Origin: Daphnia carinata
Lineage: Eukaryota > Arthropoda > Branchiopoda > Diplostraca > Daphniidae
Length of the DNA stretch: 64,000 nt
Direction: 5' to 3'
NCBI RefSeq assembly: GCF_022539665.2
Contig: NC_081334.1
Span: forward strand, 4,496,424-4,560,423
The translations under genes and the position numbers were made by a program. How positions within the stretch are numbered: position 1 is the first letter of the stretch; the number at the start of each line of letters is the position of its first letter. The notes under the pieces are model-generated. The model was not told the DNA's origin, searched no databases, and worked only from the letters and a program-made list of their open reading frames with translations. Positions 1 through 19,455 of this stretch are shown here, piece by piece.

Positions 1-3000
1 ATTTCGTGGCGGATGCGGATTAGCGCTTCGCAGAGGCGGTCCATTTCTTCCTTGTCTTCCGATTCCGTCGGTTCAATCATGAGCGAGCCAGCAACTGGGA
101 AGCTCATTGTAGGAGCATGGAAACCTAAAGAAAATCAAACCTTTTACTCTCTATCTTGATAAGTGGTTTACAAGTTCTCATACCATAGTCCATTAGTCGT
201 TTGGCAATATCTACGGCTTCGATGTTAGCTGTCCGTTTGAAATCCTTGACATCGATAATAAATTCATGGGCTACCCAGCCACGTTGATTGGTGAATAAAA
301 TCTTGTAATGTGGTTCCAAAATGCGACTCATGTAATTGGCTGACAAGATGGCTACTTGTGTTGCTTCTTTCAGACCTCGAGCACCCATCATCTAATAAAA
401 GATAAATCAGTATAAGCTTTTTGACATTGGCGTTTCAAATAATCCAAGATGCTATCACCTTAATGTACGACCATGATATGGGAAGAATGAGGGGTGAACC
501 GAAGGGGGCTGCGCTAACGACACCAAATGACTGGGCAGAATTTCCAGCAAGTGGATCGATTACGGGATGAGTCGGCAAGAAGGGAGCCAAATGTTTCTTC
601 CTGTTTTCGCAAGAATTCTATAATTATTTTTCTAAAAATTTAATAAAAAATGAGTTGATTTACACTCCGATGGGTCCCATTCCAGGTCCACCACCACCAT
701 GAGGGATACAAAACGTTTTGTGGAGGTTCAGGTGAGAGACGTCCGAGCCAAAGTCACCAGGTCGGCAAAGTGCTACCTGGGCGTTCATATTTGCCCCGTC
801 CATATACACTTGGCCACCACGTTGATGAATAACATCACAAATTTCGACTACTTTTTCCTCAAAGACGCCATACGTTGATGGATACGTTATCATTAAGCAG
901 GCTAACCTATCTTTGTATTTTTCAGCCTAGAAGTTAAGTTGGTGAATAATTTATTCTTCTTTTCAAATCAACTGATTTTTGCCAAAGTACCTTTGCTTTC
1001 AACTGCGCCAGGTCAATGCTGCCAGCCTTATCTGTATTAATGGGCTCGACTATCATTCCGGCCATCTGGGCAGAGGCCGGATTTGTTCCATGGGCTGATA
1101 TAGGAATAAGGCAAACGTTACGCTGCGTCTCACCAATCGAATTCAAGTAAGCTTTAATGGCCCGGAGTCCGGAATATTCTCCTTGAGCTCCGCTGCATAA
1201 GTCGAAATTGAAATTAGTAACCGGCTAGATTACATGTTTACGCAATAGCCTACCTATTGGACTGAAAGGAAATGTTGTCGTATCCTGTGATGTCACACAA
1301 GTCGGCTTCCAATTCTTTAAACATTTGATGGTAACCCCCAACCTGGTTGACCGGAGCGAAAGGATGAATGTTACCAAATTCGGGCATACTGGACGGTAAC
1401 ATTTCAGTGGCACTATTCAATTTCATGGTGCACGAACCCTATTAATTAACGTGAACGTTAACGGATTGATGACAAGTCTCAACAAAAACGATAGTTTACC
1501 AAAGCAATCATTGAGTGAACGAGGGAAATGTCTCTGTTTTCCAACGATTTCATATAACGCATAATCTGGGTCTCTGAATGATGTGAATTGAAGACGGGTT
1601 GAGTGAGGTACGTACTATTTCTTTTCCACTGAGAATGTTCCAAACTGGATGAAAGAACATCCTGATTTTGTGACACCTGCAAATAACATGTATTTATTTA
1701 TTTTTGCAATATATTCATTTGAATAATATTAAAACAATTTTATTTACTTGTTCAGCAGTAGCATCCACTTTAAATATGCTAAAAATATCGTTAATATCTT
1801 TCTCGCGGACGGTTTCATCAATAGAGATGCCAACCTAAAAACAAAGTAACATTAACTAACCGAATAAAAATTATGTAGCTATGCTTACATCTCCATCGGT
1901 AAAATAACGGAAATTGATCTCTTGCGCCTCTGCTCGTGCTTTAATATCTTGTACGGGAATTGATGGCTTGATTTTGAGTGTATCAAAGTATTGGTTATTG
2001 CGTACTACGTGACCACCCGCTTCCAAACCTGTTCCAACCATCGTCATTAAAAAAACCCGTTCTGACAGCTTTCCTACCAAATCTTATTATTTGTTTTTAA
2101 AATATACCTTTGGCACAAATAATGGTTGAATGATGAATTCGTTGAGCAATCTTCTGCAATCCTGCAGGTCCGTGATAAACTGCGTACCTATGCATATGAA
2201 TGAATGTACATTGTTAGCTGGTAAACCTGTACGTGTCTACGAATAAATTTCATTTACATAGCGGCCATGTTTGCAAGTAAAGCTTGAGCTGTACAAATGT
2301 TGCTTGTGGCCTTGTCGCGGCGAATGTGTTGTTCGCGCGTTTGAAGGGCTAAGCGGAAGGCGTCTTTACCGTCCACATCTCGCGAAACACCTACCATGCG
2401 TCCAGGCATCATTCGGACGAGGTTATTTTTACAGGCAAAGAAAGCAGCATGTGGTCCTCCGTAACCGAGCGGAACGCCAAAGCGCTGACTGTTGCCGACT
2501 GCAACATCAGCGCCAATATCACCAGGTGATTTTATCAACGTAAGTGCCATCAAATCTGTTGCGCAGCACACCAAAGCCTGTGATTCAAAAGTTGTCGATT
2601 TTAGCACACTTAATACCAATACTGCAACCCGAAATTGTGTTTTACCCCGGCGGCGTGTGTTTTGTTTATGAGACTCTGAAGATCTTGGATTGAGCCATCT
2701 GTATCGGGATATTGGAAAAGGACAGCCGATGTGTCTTTTTCGATCTCTGTTTCCGAACTGAAATCCACAACTTTGACTTTTAAACCCATGGCTTCGCAAC
2801 GAGTTTCTACGCAAGCGATCGTTTGAGGATGAAGCTTGTGTGAGACTAAAAATACTTTTCTCTTATTAGACCTAATAGAAAATATAAAGAATTAATACAT
2901 GAATTTTTGGCACAGGCAATTAAAACATACCGGCTACACATGGCAAGGGCTTCGGCTGCTGCTGTTCCCTCATCTAACAATGAAGCATTGGCCACTTCCA

Positions 3001-4158
3001 GGCCAGTCAAATCAGCAATCATAGTTTGATAGTTGAACAAGCTTTGTAAACGTCCCTGAGCAATTTCTGGTTGGTATGGAGTATACTGGGTATACCTGCA
3101 TACAGAAGCAGAAATTAAGTATTGCTGATCTTAATTGGAGAATGAAAACATACCATCCAGGATTTTCAAACAGATTTCTGAGTATAGGATGGGGAACATG
3201 ACAATTGTAGTATCCCATGCCAATGTAGGAGCGCCAAACCTTGTTCTGTTTTGCCAATTCTTGAACTCTTTCCATCAGTTGGTATTCGTCTAAAAAGTGA
3301 CCCAAATAATGAGTTATCTCATTCATTAACACTATCTTAACGTTATTGATACCAAGTGGCTCTGTCAGGTGAAGGTCTCTGCCCAGCTCAATATCTTTAG
3401 GGATGGCATTCTTTGTAAGTGTTTCCAAATCCTATTTGTTGAAGTTCTGTTTAGATAATTGCCAATGATAACACAACAATAGTTTCAAAACAAAACACAA
3501 ACTTATCTATTTGCTAAGTTGTTGATCAGGAAAGAAAATCATAGAGTTACCCAAACAAATAGGCGCTGTTCGTTGTCTGAAATACGTGAGAACCAGGGGA
3601 ACCCAATCTCTACAATCTCCTAGTCGTCAACTTTCAAGGCTTTCAATAAGTAAGTCAATAGACATTTCAAAGAGAAGGTCTAAAAGAACTTCAAGGACGA
3701 AATGTATAGGTTCGGCTATTTACGGAAGGACGTTGAAGAAAAATGCAAACCCCTAACGTGCCCGAAAGTAAAGAAAATGAACGTGTAGCAGACGACTCGA
3801 GTGAAAACAAACAAAACCCCGCCAAAAAGAAAAAAAAAACGATTTACGAAAATGAGCTTATAGGACAAAATTCTTATCAATAAAAACGTATTTGGGAACT
3901 CAAATTCGAAGAATTTCATTTAAAAATATTCTGCGTCGTAAGCAATCGCAAATTTACCTTGCATCCAACCACTTCAAGCATTTGTTGCTTCTGCGCTTCA
4001 CTTGGTCCAATGTGTCGGGTTTTGAACGCCTGTCGGGAAGGTACAACGCGGTCAAAATGAGTTCCGCAAACTAGCTGCGCAGTATTCAGACTTCTCGAGC
4101 TTGTGAGAAGACATTGTTTTAGCGACGGAGAACCCACAACTCTCAATAAATTTTGCAT
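1..4158 (-). CDS. GLDC: Glycine decarboxylase (glycine cleavage system P-protein), C-terminus beyond the left edge
   Basis: Mitochondrial PLP enzyme that decarboxylates glycine and passes the aminomethyl group to the lipoyl H-protein. The ATG at 4156-4158 opens a basic, Ser/Leu-rich presequence followed by the family motif RHIGPS; exon 1 ends at 3958 before a GT donor. Downstream exons carry [82 protein letters not shown] and the PLP-lysine region [18 protein letters not shown] (near 680-760). The last readable part (1-120) encodes the [18 protein letters not shown] segment, so by comparison with the roughly 1,000-residue family only the last few dozen residues are missing. Many short introns interrupt the gene; no frame break was noticed. 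Identification is secure; exact exon ends were not all fixed. Confidence 0.97.
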
Positions 4159-5357
4159 TTTTTTTTAGTCTAAAACACGCCGCGTGAATTAATGTCAATA
4201 ATGGTTCTCAATGGCTGATTCCAATCCAAAAATGGTACACACTAACAGGGGCTCCACCAACATGCACGGACATATGTAATATGCGGGAGATTTGTGGAAA
4301 TAACACCTCACCACGACGAGAGCACGAATCGAAATGAGCGAATCGAGAGGTTTGCACTAGACTTTTTTAGTGCGGACGAAACAAACCGAGAGCGCGCGAC
4401 TTTGACCTCGTTGTCCGTGTGTGTGTGTGTGTGTGTGTGTACACATACACATAAGAAATGTGGGGTATAAGGTGGAGGGGAGAAATAGAAGCGAAAATGG
4501 ATCCCGAACCAGCGCGAGGCGGTTTTCAAAGCAAGTAAGCTTTTTTGGCGCCCTTGGCCCTAGGCACGAGTCCATGGCCAATCCGCAAGCGTGCTTTCAC
4601 TGCGCCAAACTCCTAAGCCCAAAATTGAACGTTTTTTTTCTTTCTTCAGCTTCTACTTACTTTGGATATAAGGACATTGCGATGTTGGCCAGGACCCGGA
4701 ACATTAAAAACGGCTATATTCTTAGACTGAAGTATCGCTTACGTTGCTGCAAATAAGTTTTACCTTTTGCTTTGGAAACAGAAAAGTAAAAATAATTTAT
4801 GGATGTAAAACTGTCAAGTTACTACCTACGTTTTCCTTTGCGATAGTAAACATCAAATAATAAAACTTATTCGTGATAGTTTACGTCAATGCAAACAAAG
4901 AGTGTTAACTGCATAAGCATTATTCAAGGGCAGACGTCGGATGTTCTAGATAAGGTATAAAAACCCACGGACATTTCCTAAACACAGATATCTGAATTGA
5001 TGCAGAGACTGTGTGTCAACATGTAGCAATTGTTTTGAAGGTCTACCTATTAAGGGCGATACTTGAAATACGTACGTACATACGTATGACTTGAAATTGT
5101 ATCATCACTTTGGGGCTACGCTAGACGGTTCACCCAGTATCACAAGATTGCCTGTATATTAAGCTGACCTGCTAGCCACATAACAAACAGAAAGATAAAG
5201 AGATTCAAAAATCAATAATAACAATCTAGACTACTTTCTGTATATCTTACCCAAAAAACCAAAACGAAAAAAAAAAAAAAGAGAACTAGAACGCTGACTA
5301 AGAATAACTTTTGCCCAATCTCCGAAACTCGGTTTCGTAAACATGTTGTTGAATTTG
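4159..5357. other. Intergenic spacer between GLDC and PGM1, including a GT microsatellite
   Basis: This holds the GLDC 5' flank and the PGM1 3' flank. A GT dinucleotide run lies at about 4417-4440 and continues into CA-type repeats on the right. The short open frames around it are translated microsatellite and show no recognisable protein. An isolated TATAAAAA occurs at 4956-4963, with no gene behind it. Confidence 0.6.
4417..4440. repeat. GT microsatellite
   Basis: About 12 uninterrupted GT units, followed directly by an ACACATACAC tract. It lies roughly 260 bp upstream of the GLDC start codon. Confidence 0.95.
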
Positions 5358-11721
<6,364 letters not shown>

Positions 11722-11800
11722 AATTCTTTCCGTTTTCTTCGTCCATTTGCAAACAATCGCGCATTTTCCATTTTATGATTTTATACTACCTGGAGAGGAA

Positions 11801-11806
11801 AATAAA
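11801..11806 (+). terminator. Poly(A) signal of DDX23
   Basis: Canonical AATAAA about 80 nt downstream of the DDX23 stop codon; it is the first such hexamer after the gene. The cleavage site itself was not identified. Confidence 0.6.
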
Positions 11807-11904
11807 ATCATTTTTGCTCTAACCCAAGGAAATCTTAAAATAAAAAATGGGTTTAGTGGTTTAGTAGCCCACCAAAAACAGTGCGTTCTGGTGCGTTGCT
11901 AATC

Positions 11905-12420
11905 GTTAAAAAATATTTAAGTAATTTTAAATAAACTAATAAATGTTTAAAAATATTTAAATAATTTTAAATCAACTCGTAACTGTATAAAATATTTTTT
12001 AAATAACAAAGATTTGAACCCGTGGTATCAGCATGGCAGCCGCGAACTATGACACAGCGCAATGCTCATTTACTTTATATATATCTAAGCTGCCTATTTG
12101 AATGGGTGACCTCCAAAGCTAAATTTGGTGGGGATGTGCGGTCCTGGCACAGTGGTTATCACCCTCGCTTTGTATTCTGTCGGTCCCGCGTTCAAATCCC
12201 GCCACCTCCAATTTCCAAGCCTTCCCTCCACGCTCTCCTCCCACTCCGCCCACCCACCCACCCTCTCCTCCCACTCAAGATTCATCTCATCGGATTACAT
12301 TCAGCATCTTCATCACAACGGATTCGCAAGATTCCTCATCTCATCGCTCGGACATCATATCAAGAAAGAAAAGAGAAGAAAGAAAGAAAAAAGAAGCCTT
12401 GCCTACTATAAAGGGGCTAA
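11905..12420. mobile_element. Composite repeat with two opposed tRNA-like (Pol III promoter) modules; possible SINE remnants
   Basis: On the + strand, an A-box-like TGGCACAGTGG starts at 12145 and a B-box-like GCGTTCAAATCC at 12188, about the spacing found in a tRNA. A CT-rich tail follows to about 12300, then a GA-rich stretch. The cloverleaf stems pair poorly, so this is not a functional tRNA. On the - strand, a second B-box-like GGGTTCAAATC lies at about 12011-12022 and reads toward an AT-rich tail. That tail contains two imperfect copies of a roughly 35-bp AT unit (about 11905-11938 and 11945-11978). The arrangement resembles tRNA-derived SINEs. No target-site duplication could be fixed. 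Confidence 0.45.
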
Positions 12421-12753
12421 AAATGGCACATTAAAAAACACACACACAAAAGACACGTACACACGTTTCATATCGATCTGTAGTACCGTTCACTACATGT
12501 TGAAGATCGACCCGAAAACGGTAGAGAAGAGGTAATCGTAGCTCGTAGGTTGTTCGTAAGTTCTCCCCATGGCCTGAAAGATGGATGCAGGCAGCTAATC
12601 ATCGGGATATGTGACCCTCTTCGATACCAATAAGTTTTTGTTTTCCTTGCTGCGCCTAACACCATAGGCGTACAGTAGTGCAGCTAGCAGGTTAGTATTT
12701 TATTAGAACGTCTAATTGTCAAAACAGTCTTTGCCTGACTACATTATTAATAT
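12421..12753. other. Spacer without a recognisable gene
   Basis: AT-rich sequence between the repeat cluster and the 3' end of the lectin gene; no coding or RNA feature was recognised in it. Confidence 0.5.
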
Positions 12754-13602
12754 TTAAAACACTGAAACTGATTCGCAGATTGCTCCAGCATAATTGCTAC
12801 ACTGATAATCACCCCAGCCCCACTGGTAAAAGTCAGTGTAAGAGAAATGAAAACTCACGCAGTTTCCAGGTTCGCTGCTTATAGGTCCTCCCTCGTACCA
12901 ATGAGTGTAGTTCATTGGTATGAAGGGTTGGGTTGAGGCCCACTCCCACTGATTATTCTCTTCCTGGGAGTATCTTCCCGCAGTCCAATATTCAGCATAG
13001 TACAATCCTGCGTGACGTAAGTATGGGAAGTAAGTAGGAAAATTACGCTACATGTCTTAGCAGAATTTCCGTCAATAGCTTCTTACCTGGGTTGTATTTT
13101 CCATTAACGAAGATGGTATAGTCCTCTTCTTCAGTTTCAACAGCGAGCAAAGTCATATTGCCGGCCCTACAAAATTCTTTGGCTCCATTCCACTTCAAAT
13201 GTATAAAGCTATTTTTAAGGTAAAATGTTTTATATGTATAAGGAATAACGGATGCATACGTCCGTGGAACTCGTTTTTGCGTAGCAATAACACTGGCCAC
13301 CCCAGTAAAAACAGAGAACACCATAAGGATTGTCTTCGAAAAAAGGGCATTCCTCTGTTATAGCAAATCAAACCAAAAATGTGTTTAATGAGACAGAGGC
13401 AAAACGTCCATCAAACATATTTACTTGGTCTTGTCGTGGTGGCTGGCCATGTGGTTCTTGTTGTTGGGCTGGTGGGGATTGTTGTGCTCTCAAATGATTC
13501 GTTTATTATTACACCTTTATTCACCGATGGTTGGACACGGCCTGCGCAACAAATATCTATGGTAAAGGCTGATACGAAGAATTGGAACAAAATTTTTTTC
13601 AT
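12754..13602 (-). CDS. Secreted C-type lectin-domain protein
   Basis: Four exons (13425-13602, 13260-13354, 13087-13192, 12754-13007) join in frame to about 210 residues. Residues 1-20 form a signal peptide starting MKKILFQFF. A Ser/Thr-rich linker (TTIPTSPTTRTT) follows, then a Cys-rich block (ECPFF, GGQCYCY), and then a C-type lectin-like domain with WNGAKEFCRAG, LLAVETEEE, WTAGRY, a tryptophan-rich core and the terminal Cys pair GNCVSF / GDYQCSNYAGAICE. N-glycosylation sequons occur (NMT, NYT). The canonical QPD or EPN sugar-binding triplet is replaced by a diverged loop, so carbohydrate binding is uncertain. Such proteins are common in arthropod haemolymph and cuticle. The third exon uses a GAAG acceptor at 13192/13193, inferred from reading frame. 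Confidence 0.85.
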
Positions 13603-14120
13603 TTCTATTAATCAGTTTTGAAATGATTTTCGATCAACACAATGAAACAATTACAACTAGAATCAACTGCATATCCAAAATGATATGTAGTATTAATCAT
13701 TACACATGATTAGATCGATATGCCACAGTTTCTTATCAAAACCCAACACCGTATCATCTCATGGCTGCTGTATCGATTAGATACTCCATTTTTTTTCACG
13801 TTACGTTGATCGAAAACAAAAACCCTGCAAACCTCCATCTATTATGACGACATTTTGTTTTAGCTACCTGATAGTTTAAAAGTAAGAACGTCTGCTTCCA
13901 CAGCAAGCAGACACACCCACACACAAGCACCGCAATATGGACAACAATTCTACAACGAAGAAATTACAATATTTATGGTGAGACATTACTAACTTATTTA
14001 ATCCTTTCTTTGGGAATCTTGCTCATACTTCGGAATCCCATTATATGAACTAGAAAGCAATTGTTGGTGGGAAATGATTGTCACTGCATCACGTAGTACA
14101 AAAAAAAGGGGCTCTAGCAA

Positions 14121-14132
14121 TTCCCGCCAAAA
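14121..14132 (+). promoter_or_regulatory. E2F-like site upstream of PCNA
   Basis: TTCCCGCCAAAA, about 230 bp upstream of the PCNA start codon, matches the E2F core on the reverse strand (TTTGGCGGGAA). The motif is seen directly; binding is inferred. Confidence 0.5.
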
Positions 14133-14146
14133 ACAGCAGGAAAAGT

Positions 14147-14156
14147 ATCACGTGAT
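14147..14156. promoter_or_regulatory. Palindromic E-box (ATCACGTGAT)
   Basis: A 10-bp palindrome around CACGTG lies between the two E2F-like sites upstream of PCNA. It is a typical Myc/Max or other bHLH-ZIP target; occupancy is inferred. Confidence 0.45.
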
Positions 14157-14210
14157 CAGAAGTTAACCCAATCAGTTTCTTACACTGCTTCCAGCAGATG
14201 GCGAGACGTT

Positions 14211-14222
14211 TTTGCCGCGAAA
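14211..14222. promoter_or_regulatory. Palindromic E2F site in the PCNA promoter
   Basis: TTTGCCGCGAAA fits the full E2F consensus TTTSSCGCSAAA at every position, 138 bp upstream of the PCNA ATG. PCNA is a classical E2F target in animals, including Drosophila. Confidence 0.65.
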
Positions 14223-14323
14223 TCGTTGGCGGCAGTGGTTAGTCATTGTTGGTCCTCTTCAGAAGCGCTTGCATTTTACCTACGTCGATTGTGTCGCTCG
14301 TTGTTATCAAATCCCATTATTAG

Positions 14324-15280
<957 letters not shown>

Positions 15281-16741
15281 TTGTTCAAACAGGTGCGGCC
15301 CACCTCATTGCATATCTATCCCCACTATGACGCCATACGAAACCAATACATCTCTTGTAAGGGAATTTTTTTCAGCAAACGCAAAATGTAGAAAAACAAA
15401 ACGAAAATCTTTTCATCGGTGAAAGTTCAACAGATAGTACGTTCATAAGTTATTTAACGAGTATTAGTTGTGTATTTGTAATCTTATATAGCCATTAGGT
15501 TTCAGTAGCTGTGCGTGCTGAAACCGGATTGTGAAAGCTTTTGTGGGATGGTGGATTGCAGAACACCACTTCTCTTTTTTTACGTGCTGCTGTGACCGAT
15601 TTGTTTCGAGGGGAAAAAGAGCTTTGCCCAGATAACAGAAATTCAGTGGCTGAATAAGGAAGTTACGATATAAAACTATCGTCATCAGGTAACACAAAGA
15701 TATTCATGGTATTGCGGGTAGTTATTTAAGAAATGTGGTCTGTTAAGAGATTTGTGATGACAAAAGTATTCCATTGGCTTTTATCGCACTACTTTTCGAA
15801 GGTGGAATCGGGGTGGGGTCAAAATTGAGTGGAGTAACTCTTGCGATTCGTTTCGACAAGGGTTTTCTCTCTTGTGATTTCAATTAGTTCAGGCTTCTAA
15901 AAATACGTTTCCCAAGAAACAAAACTTTCCATTCGCTGAGCCGAATGGGATATTTATCAACGTGTTCATTTTTCCTCCGGCTTTCTCGAGAATCGAAAGT
16001 AAATCGCGTTACGTGTCTTAACAATCGGTCGCTGTAGAGAAACCATGGCAATCATCCATCATGTACCGAATTGGAAAACGGACAATTTAAATGTTTCCGT
16101 CCTTTTGTTGAATGAGAAATCTTGGTTTTACCGCAATGTTGGGTCACGGTCCATTTGTTAAAATTTTCGCGTTTTTTAAATACGTTAATTAGCAAAAGTC
16201 TCGATTTGACTGTAATCGGTTACATGGATAGTTATGACAAGCGTGTCATGAAAGTTTAGAATAATTGCGACAAGTCGTTTTTTGAATTTTATTTCCTTGC
16301 CGTCGTGAAGACAACCAATTTCCGTTACGCAAATTTTCTCTCCTCTTGTGGGACTTTTAACAAAAATATAATTTTTATCATTTTGCTTTTTTCACATACG
16401 GACAGACACAACATACACACACAAGGGAAGGGGGAAAAAAAGTCTTTAAAAGGGGAGGATCAGCATTATGTTATTAGATATATATTTTTTTTTTCATACC
16501 TGTACAAATTGCCGACATAGACAAAGCTTTTTTTTTATTATTATTATTTTTAGAATTTTATTTGGGAAGGCTTTTTCGCGCGTAACGGTATTATTAAAAT
16601 CCATTCACTGGGGGGGGGGATGTAGTAGTAATATTTAGAAAAAAAAAAGGGAGGAGTGAAAAAACACGCAATTTCTTACAACACAAGGCGTCATTGTTTT
16701 GTTAAAAAAAAAAATGATTTAATTATTATTTATTCAGCAGT
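15281..16741. other. Spacer between PCNA and the CPAP1 gene
   Basis: This must contain both 3' UTRs, since the genes converge. It is AT-rich with several homopolymers, including a G run near 16610. The short open frames are unconvincing and no gene was recognised. Confidence 0.5.
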
Positions 16742-19455
16742 TTATAATTTATGTTTGGTTTTATCGTCGACTTGGGTCGAGGGTTTGACGACAGAGGACG
16801 AAGTGGATGGAGGAATAATAGGGAGGAGAGGAGGGCGAGCGTTGGTAGGATCGATGATTCTTCCAGGCGCTTTAGGATCGTAATCATCGTTGGCGTAGAA
16901 ATTTCCGTGCTCTGAACTATCGTCGTAGTCGTAGTAGTAATAATCATATTCAATAATCGATTCCTCGCCCTTTTCTTCGACGTAACGAGCGCTGCTGGGC
17001 GTTGTCGTCACCTTGTCAGCGCTGATGGAACGTGGGGCAACTGCGGGCGCGGGAGTTGAAGTGGCCGCCGTCTTGCGTCCTTGTTGTTTCTCTTGTTGTT
17101 TTTGCTGGTCTTGGATAATTCGCAATTGATTTCTCTGTTTTACGTGCAGATAAGAAGCCATTAGTTTTGATTTATTCCAGCATTGCGATGTTTGGCAAAT
17201 AGCAGCGTATCGAAAACTAGTTTAATGCGTGATTTGAAAACACGAAGGTGAACAGATGGATTAAATTAACGTAATACAGCACATGTTGCCCCTTTGAGCA
17301 ACATGTGCTGCAACAATTGATCATTTCTCTTTTTTTTTTTTTTTTTTTTTTATATTTATTGAAATGGTTTTATTATTCAAATGGCTAGTTGAAATTGGAG
17401 AAAATTTTAGAAAAGCGTTTGTTTTCATACCTGGTGTTCTTGTTGACGTCGTTCGTGCTGGTCAATCACCTGTTGTTGTTTGAGCACTTGGGCGGCCTGC
17501 TGCTCTTCCAATACCATGAGCTGTTTGAGCTGTTGCTCTTGTTGTCTCTTTTGCTGCTCGGACGGCTCCTCGGTTGCCGAACCGGTCGACGATGAGCTAC
17601 CGGTGCCGGTGGTTTTGTTTTTATCTTGGTCAATATTCGGTTGAAACAGTTGCAAATTCTTGTCGTAGAAAAAGGTGGACGAACGGCAGTCAATCTCGAA
17701 CCAGTTGGCACAAATGAAATTCTCCTGGTCAAACACTGTGTCGTTCGGGCACATGAATTTGAAATCTCTCACCTGTCCATGAGAACATTTTTTGTTGTTG
17801 TTATTTTCGTTCATGTCGAAAACACGATCACGAAAAACGAAAATGGGGCAGAATGGTGAGTAGGCAAAATTCGTGCCAAGGCAAATGATGGAACATTCCC
17901 AGCACACAAATATCGTGATCGTGAAACAAAAAATGACAAGTTCACGAACGAGATCTACGCACTTTTTTCGAAGCTCTCTCTCTCTCTCTCCTACATCCAA
18001 TTTTCGCGAAAAAAAGAGAGAGGTTACATGAGAAGCCCCAATTCCCATCCCCTAGAAGTAGCAGCGTGACCGTGTATAATAGGCCGAGAGAGCACGCACG
18101 AAAACAATGGATTAAAATCATTTTTTTCTCCCGACTTTTCTCAATTTCCCTTTCACTTTTGACCTTTGTACACCTGTGCACACACACGACATTAAGACAC
18201 ACTTAAAAAAAAAAGAGGGAGGCAACAAACAGTTAATTTTCAGGATATTTTTGTGATGTGGAGGGGCTCTCGTTCGTGAGTTGACCTGCTGTTTTGGCAA
18301 AAGACACGCGTTGCCCTCCAGAACGAATATTTTCCCTTTCTCTTGTGTACGAAAATATATTTCCTGCGTAAAAAAAAGATGAGCGAATTTTCAGGTGACC
18401 TCGTATACGATCCCCCCCTCTCTCCATATATGTAGAGAGATGTTTAAAGCGCATGTCCCGCGTTTGTGTGGTTATTCCAAGTATTCGCATGCATCCAACT
18501 GACGCTAAAAAACCTTTCACTTCCAATGATTTTGGCTCAAACTTTTAATCTCTTGTAGTAAAAGTTCAGTTGAACGTGTGACGCATATTGAACTAACCGA
18601 TGGCCTTTTTCTTTTTCAAATATATGAACAGGGGAATAAAAGAAAAAAATATTGGAACTTACGTCATTTTCGTCGACTTGGACGCAGACGTGGAACATTT
18701 GACAATCGGCGTCGGGATCGGCGTAGTATCCGCCGACGACTTTACCGGCGCAAGTGAACGACGTCTCGGGCATGTGATCGTGATGGTAATTAGGCGGACG
18801 CCTTACCTCGCCCGACACCGGATTTACGCTCCAGCTCAACACGCCCAGCGCCAACAAACCTGAAACAACGAGGTAATCGCGTTTCTTTTTTAATTTAAAA
18901 TTAGCAAAATCATTTTGTGTGCATGGGATATTATGAATGCGATGAGCAAGTGAGATTAGCTTTCTCTGATCAATTCGAAGGCAAAACACAATTCGCAGAG
19001 GGGGGGAGGCTCTTGCGATTGGAATTTGAAACCAATCAAACGAAAATTATCTTTTAGTGTTTCACGAAGAGAAAATGGGTGAACTTTCAAACAAAACACA
19101 GACCAAAAAAAAAAAAAAAAACAAAAATTCCATAATAAAAATGAACCGCGAAATTGTTTCTACTGGGAACCAGGTAAAAATGTGTTCACCAAAATTCCTC
19201 GTTCGTTGCATTTAGAAGCAAAAAACTAAGTCAACTAATAACAACATGGGAAAGATGAAATACTTTCCGGAAAAAAAAAAAAAGAAATCGTACGGTAAAT
19301 TTCATTTCTGCCGGGGTACGATAACAATAACTAGGAACGTTTGTCATACTGAGGTCATAACAAACTTCCCCTGATTTTTGTTTTCCTTAAAAACAAAATA
19401 ATTTTTTTTTACCGAAGAGGAACTGCTGATGGCTGGGTGATGAGGTCCTTCCCAT
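16742..19455 (-). CDS. Cuticular protein analogous to peritrophins, one chitin-binding domain (CPAP1 type)
   Basis: Secreted cuticle protein. Four exons (19413-19455, 18663-18859, 17431-17772, 16742-17134) join in frame to 324 residues. The first exon is tiny and encodes MGRTSSPSHQQFLF. It joins exon 2 to form a signal peptide (GLLALGVLSWSVNPVSG), which explains why exon 2 alone has no start codon. A single peritrophin-A domain (ChtBD2) spans exons 2-3 with Cys in FTCAGK, DCQMFHVC, FMCPND, FICANWF and EIDC. The rest is a long Gln-rich segment (about residues 150-215), then an acidic Tyr-rich stretch (EYDYYYYDYDD) and a Pro/Ser tail. Such one-domain, long-tailed proteins form the CPAP1 group; I cannot assign the subfamily. 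Confidence 0.88.
17277..17310. other. Perfect 13-bp inverted repeat with 8-nt loop in a CPAP1 intron
   Basis: CAGCACATGTTGC at 17277-17289 is exactly complementary to 17298-17310, with the loop CCCTTTGA between. It lies in intron 3 of the CPAP1 gene, just before a poly-T run (about 17330-17351). It could be an RNA hairpin or a protein-binding palindrome; the stem is short for a miRNA precursor. Confidence 0.8.

Noticed and set aside
4956-4963. TATA box of an unseen plus-strand gene
   Set aside because: No initiator motif and no coding exon follow before the PGM1 3' end.
12137-12210. Functional tRNA gene
   Set aside because: A- and B-box-like motifs are present at the right spacing, but the acceptor and T stems do not pair, so it is treated as a tRNA-derived repeat.
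18600-18863. Plus-strand open frame opposite CPAP1 exon 2
   Set aside because: It is the antisense shadow of the chitin-binding exon, whose splice sites and cysteines clearly support the minus strand.
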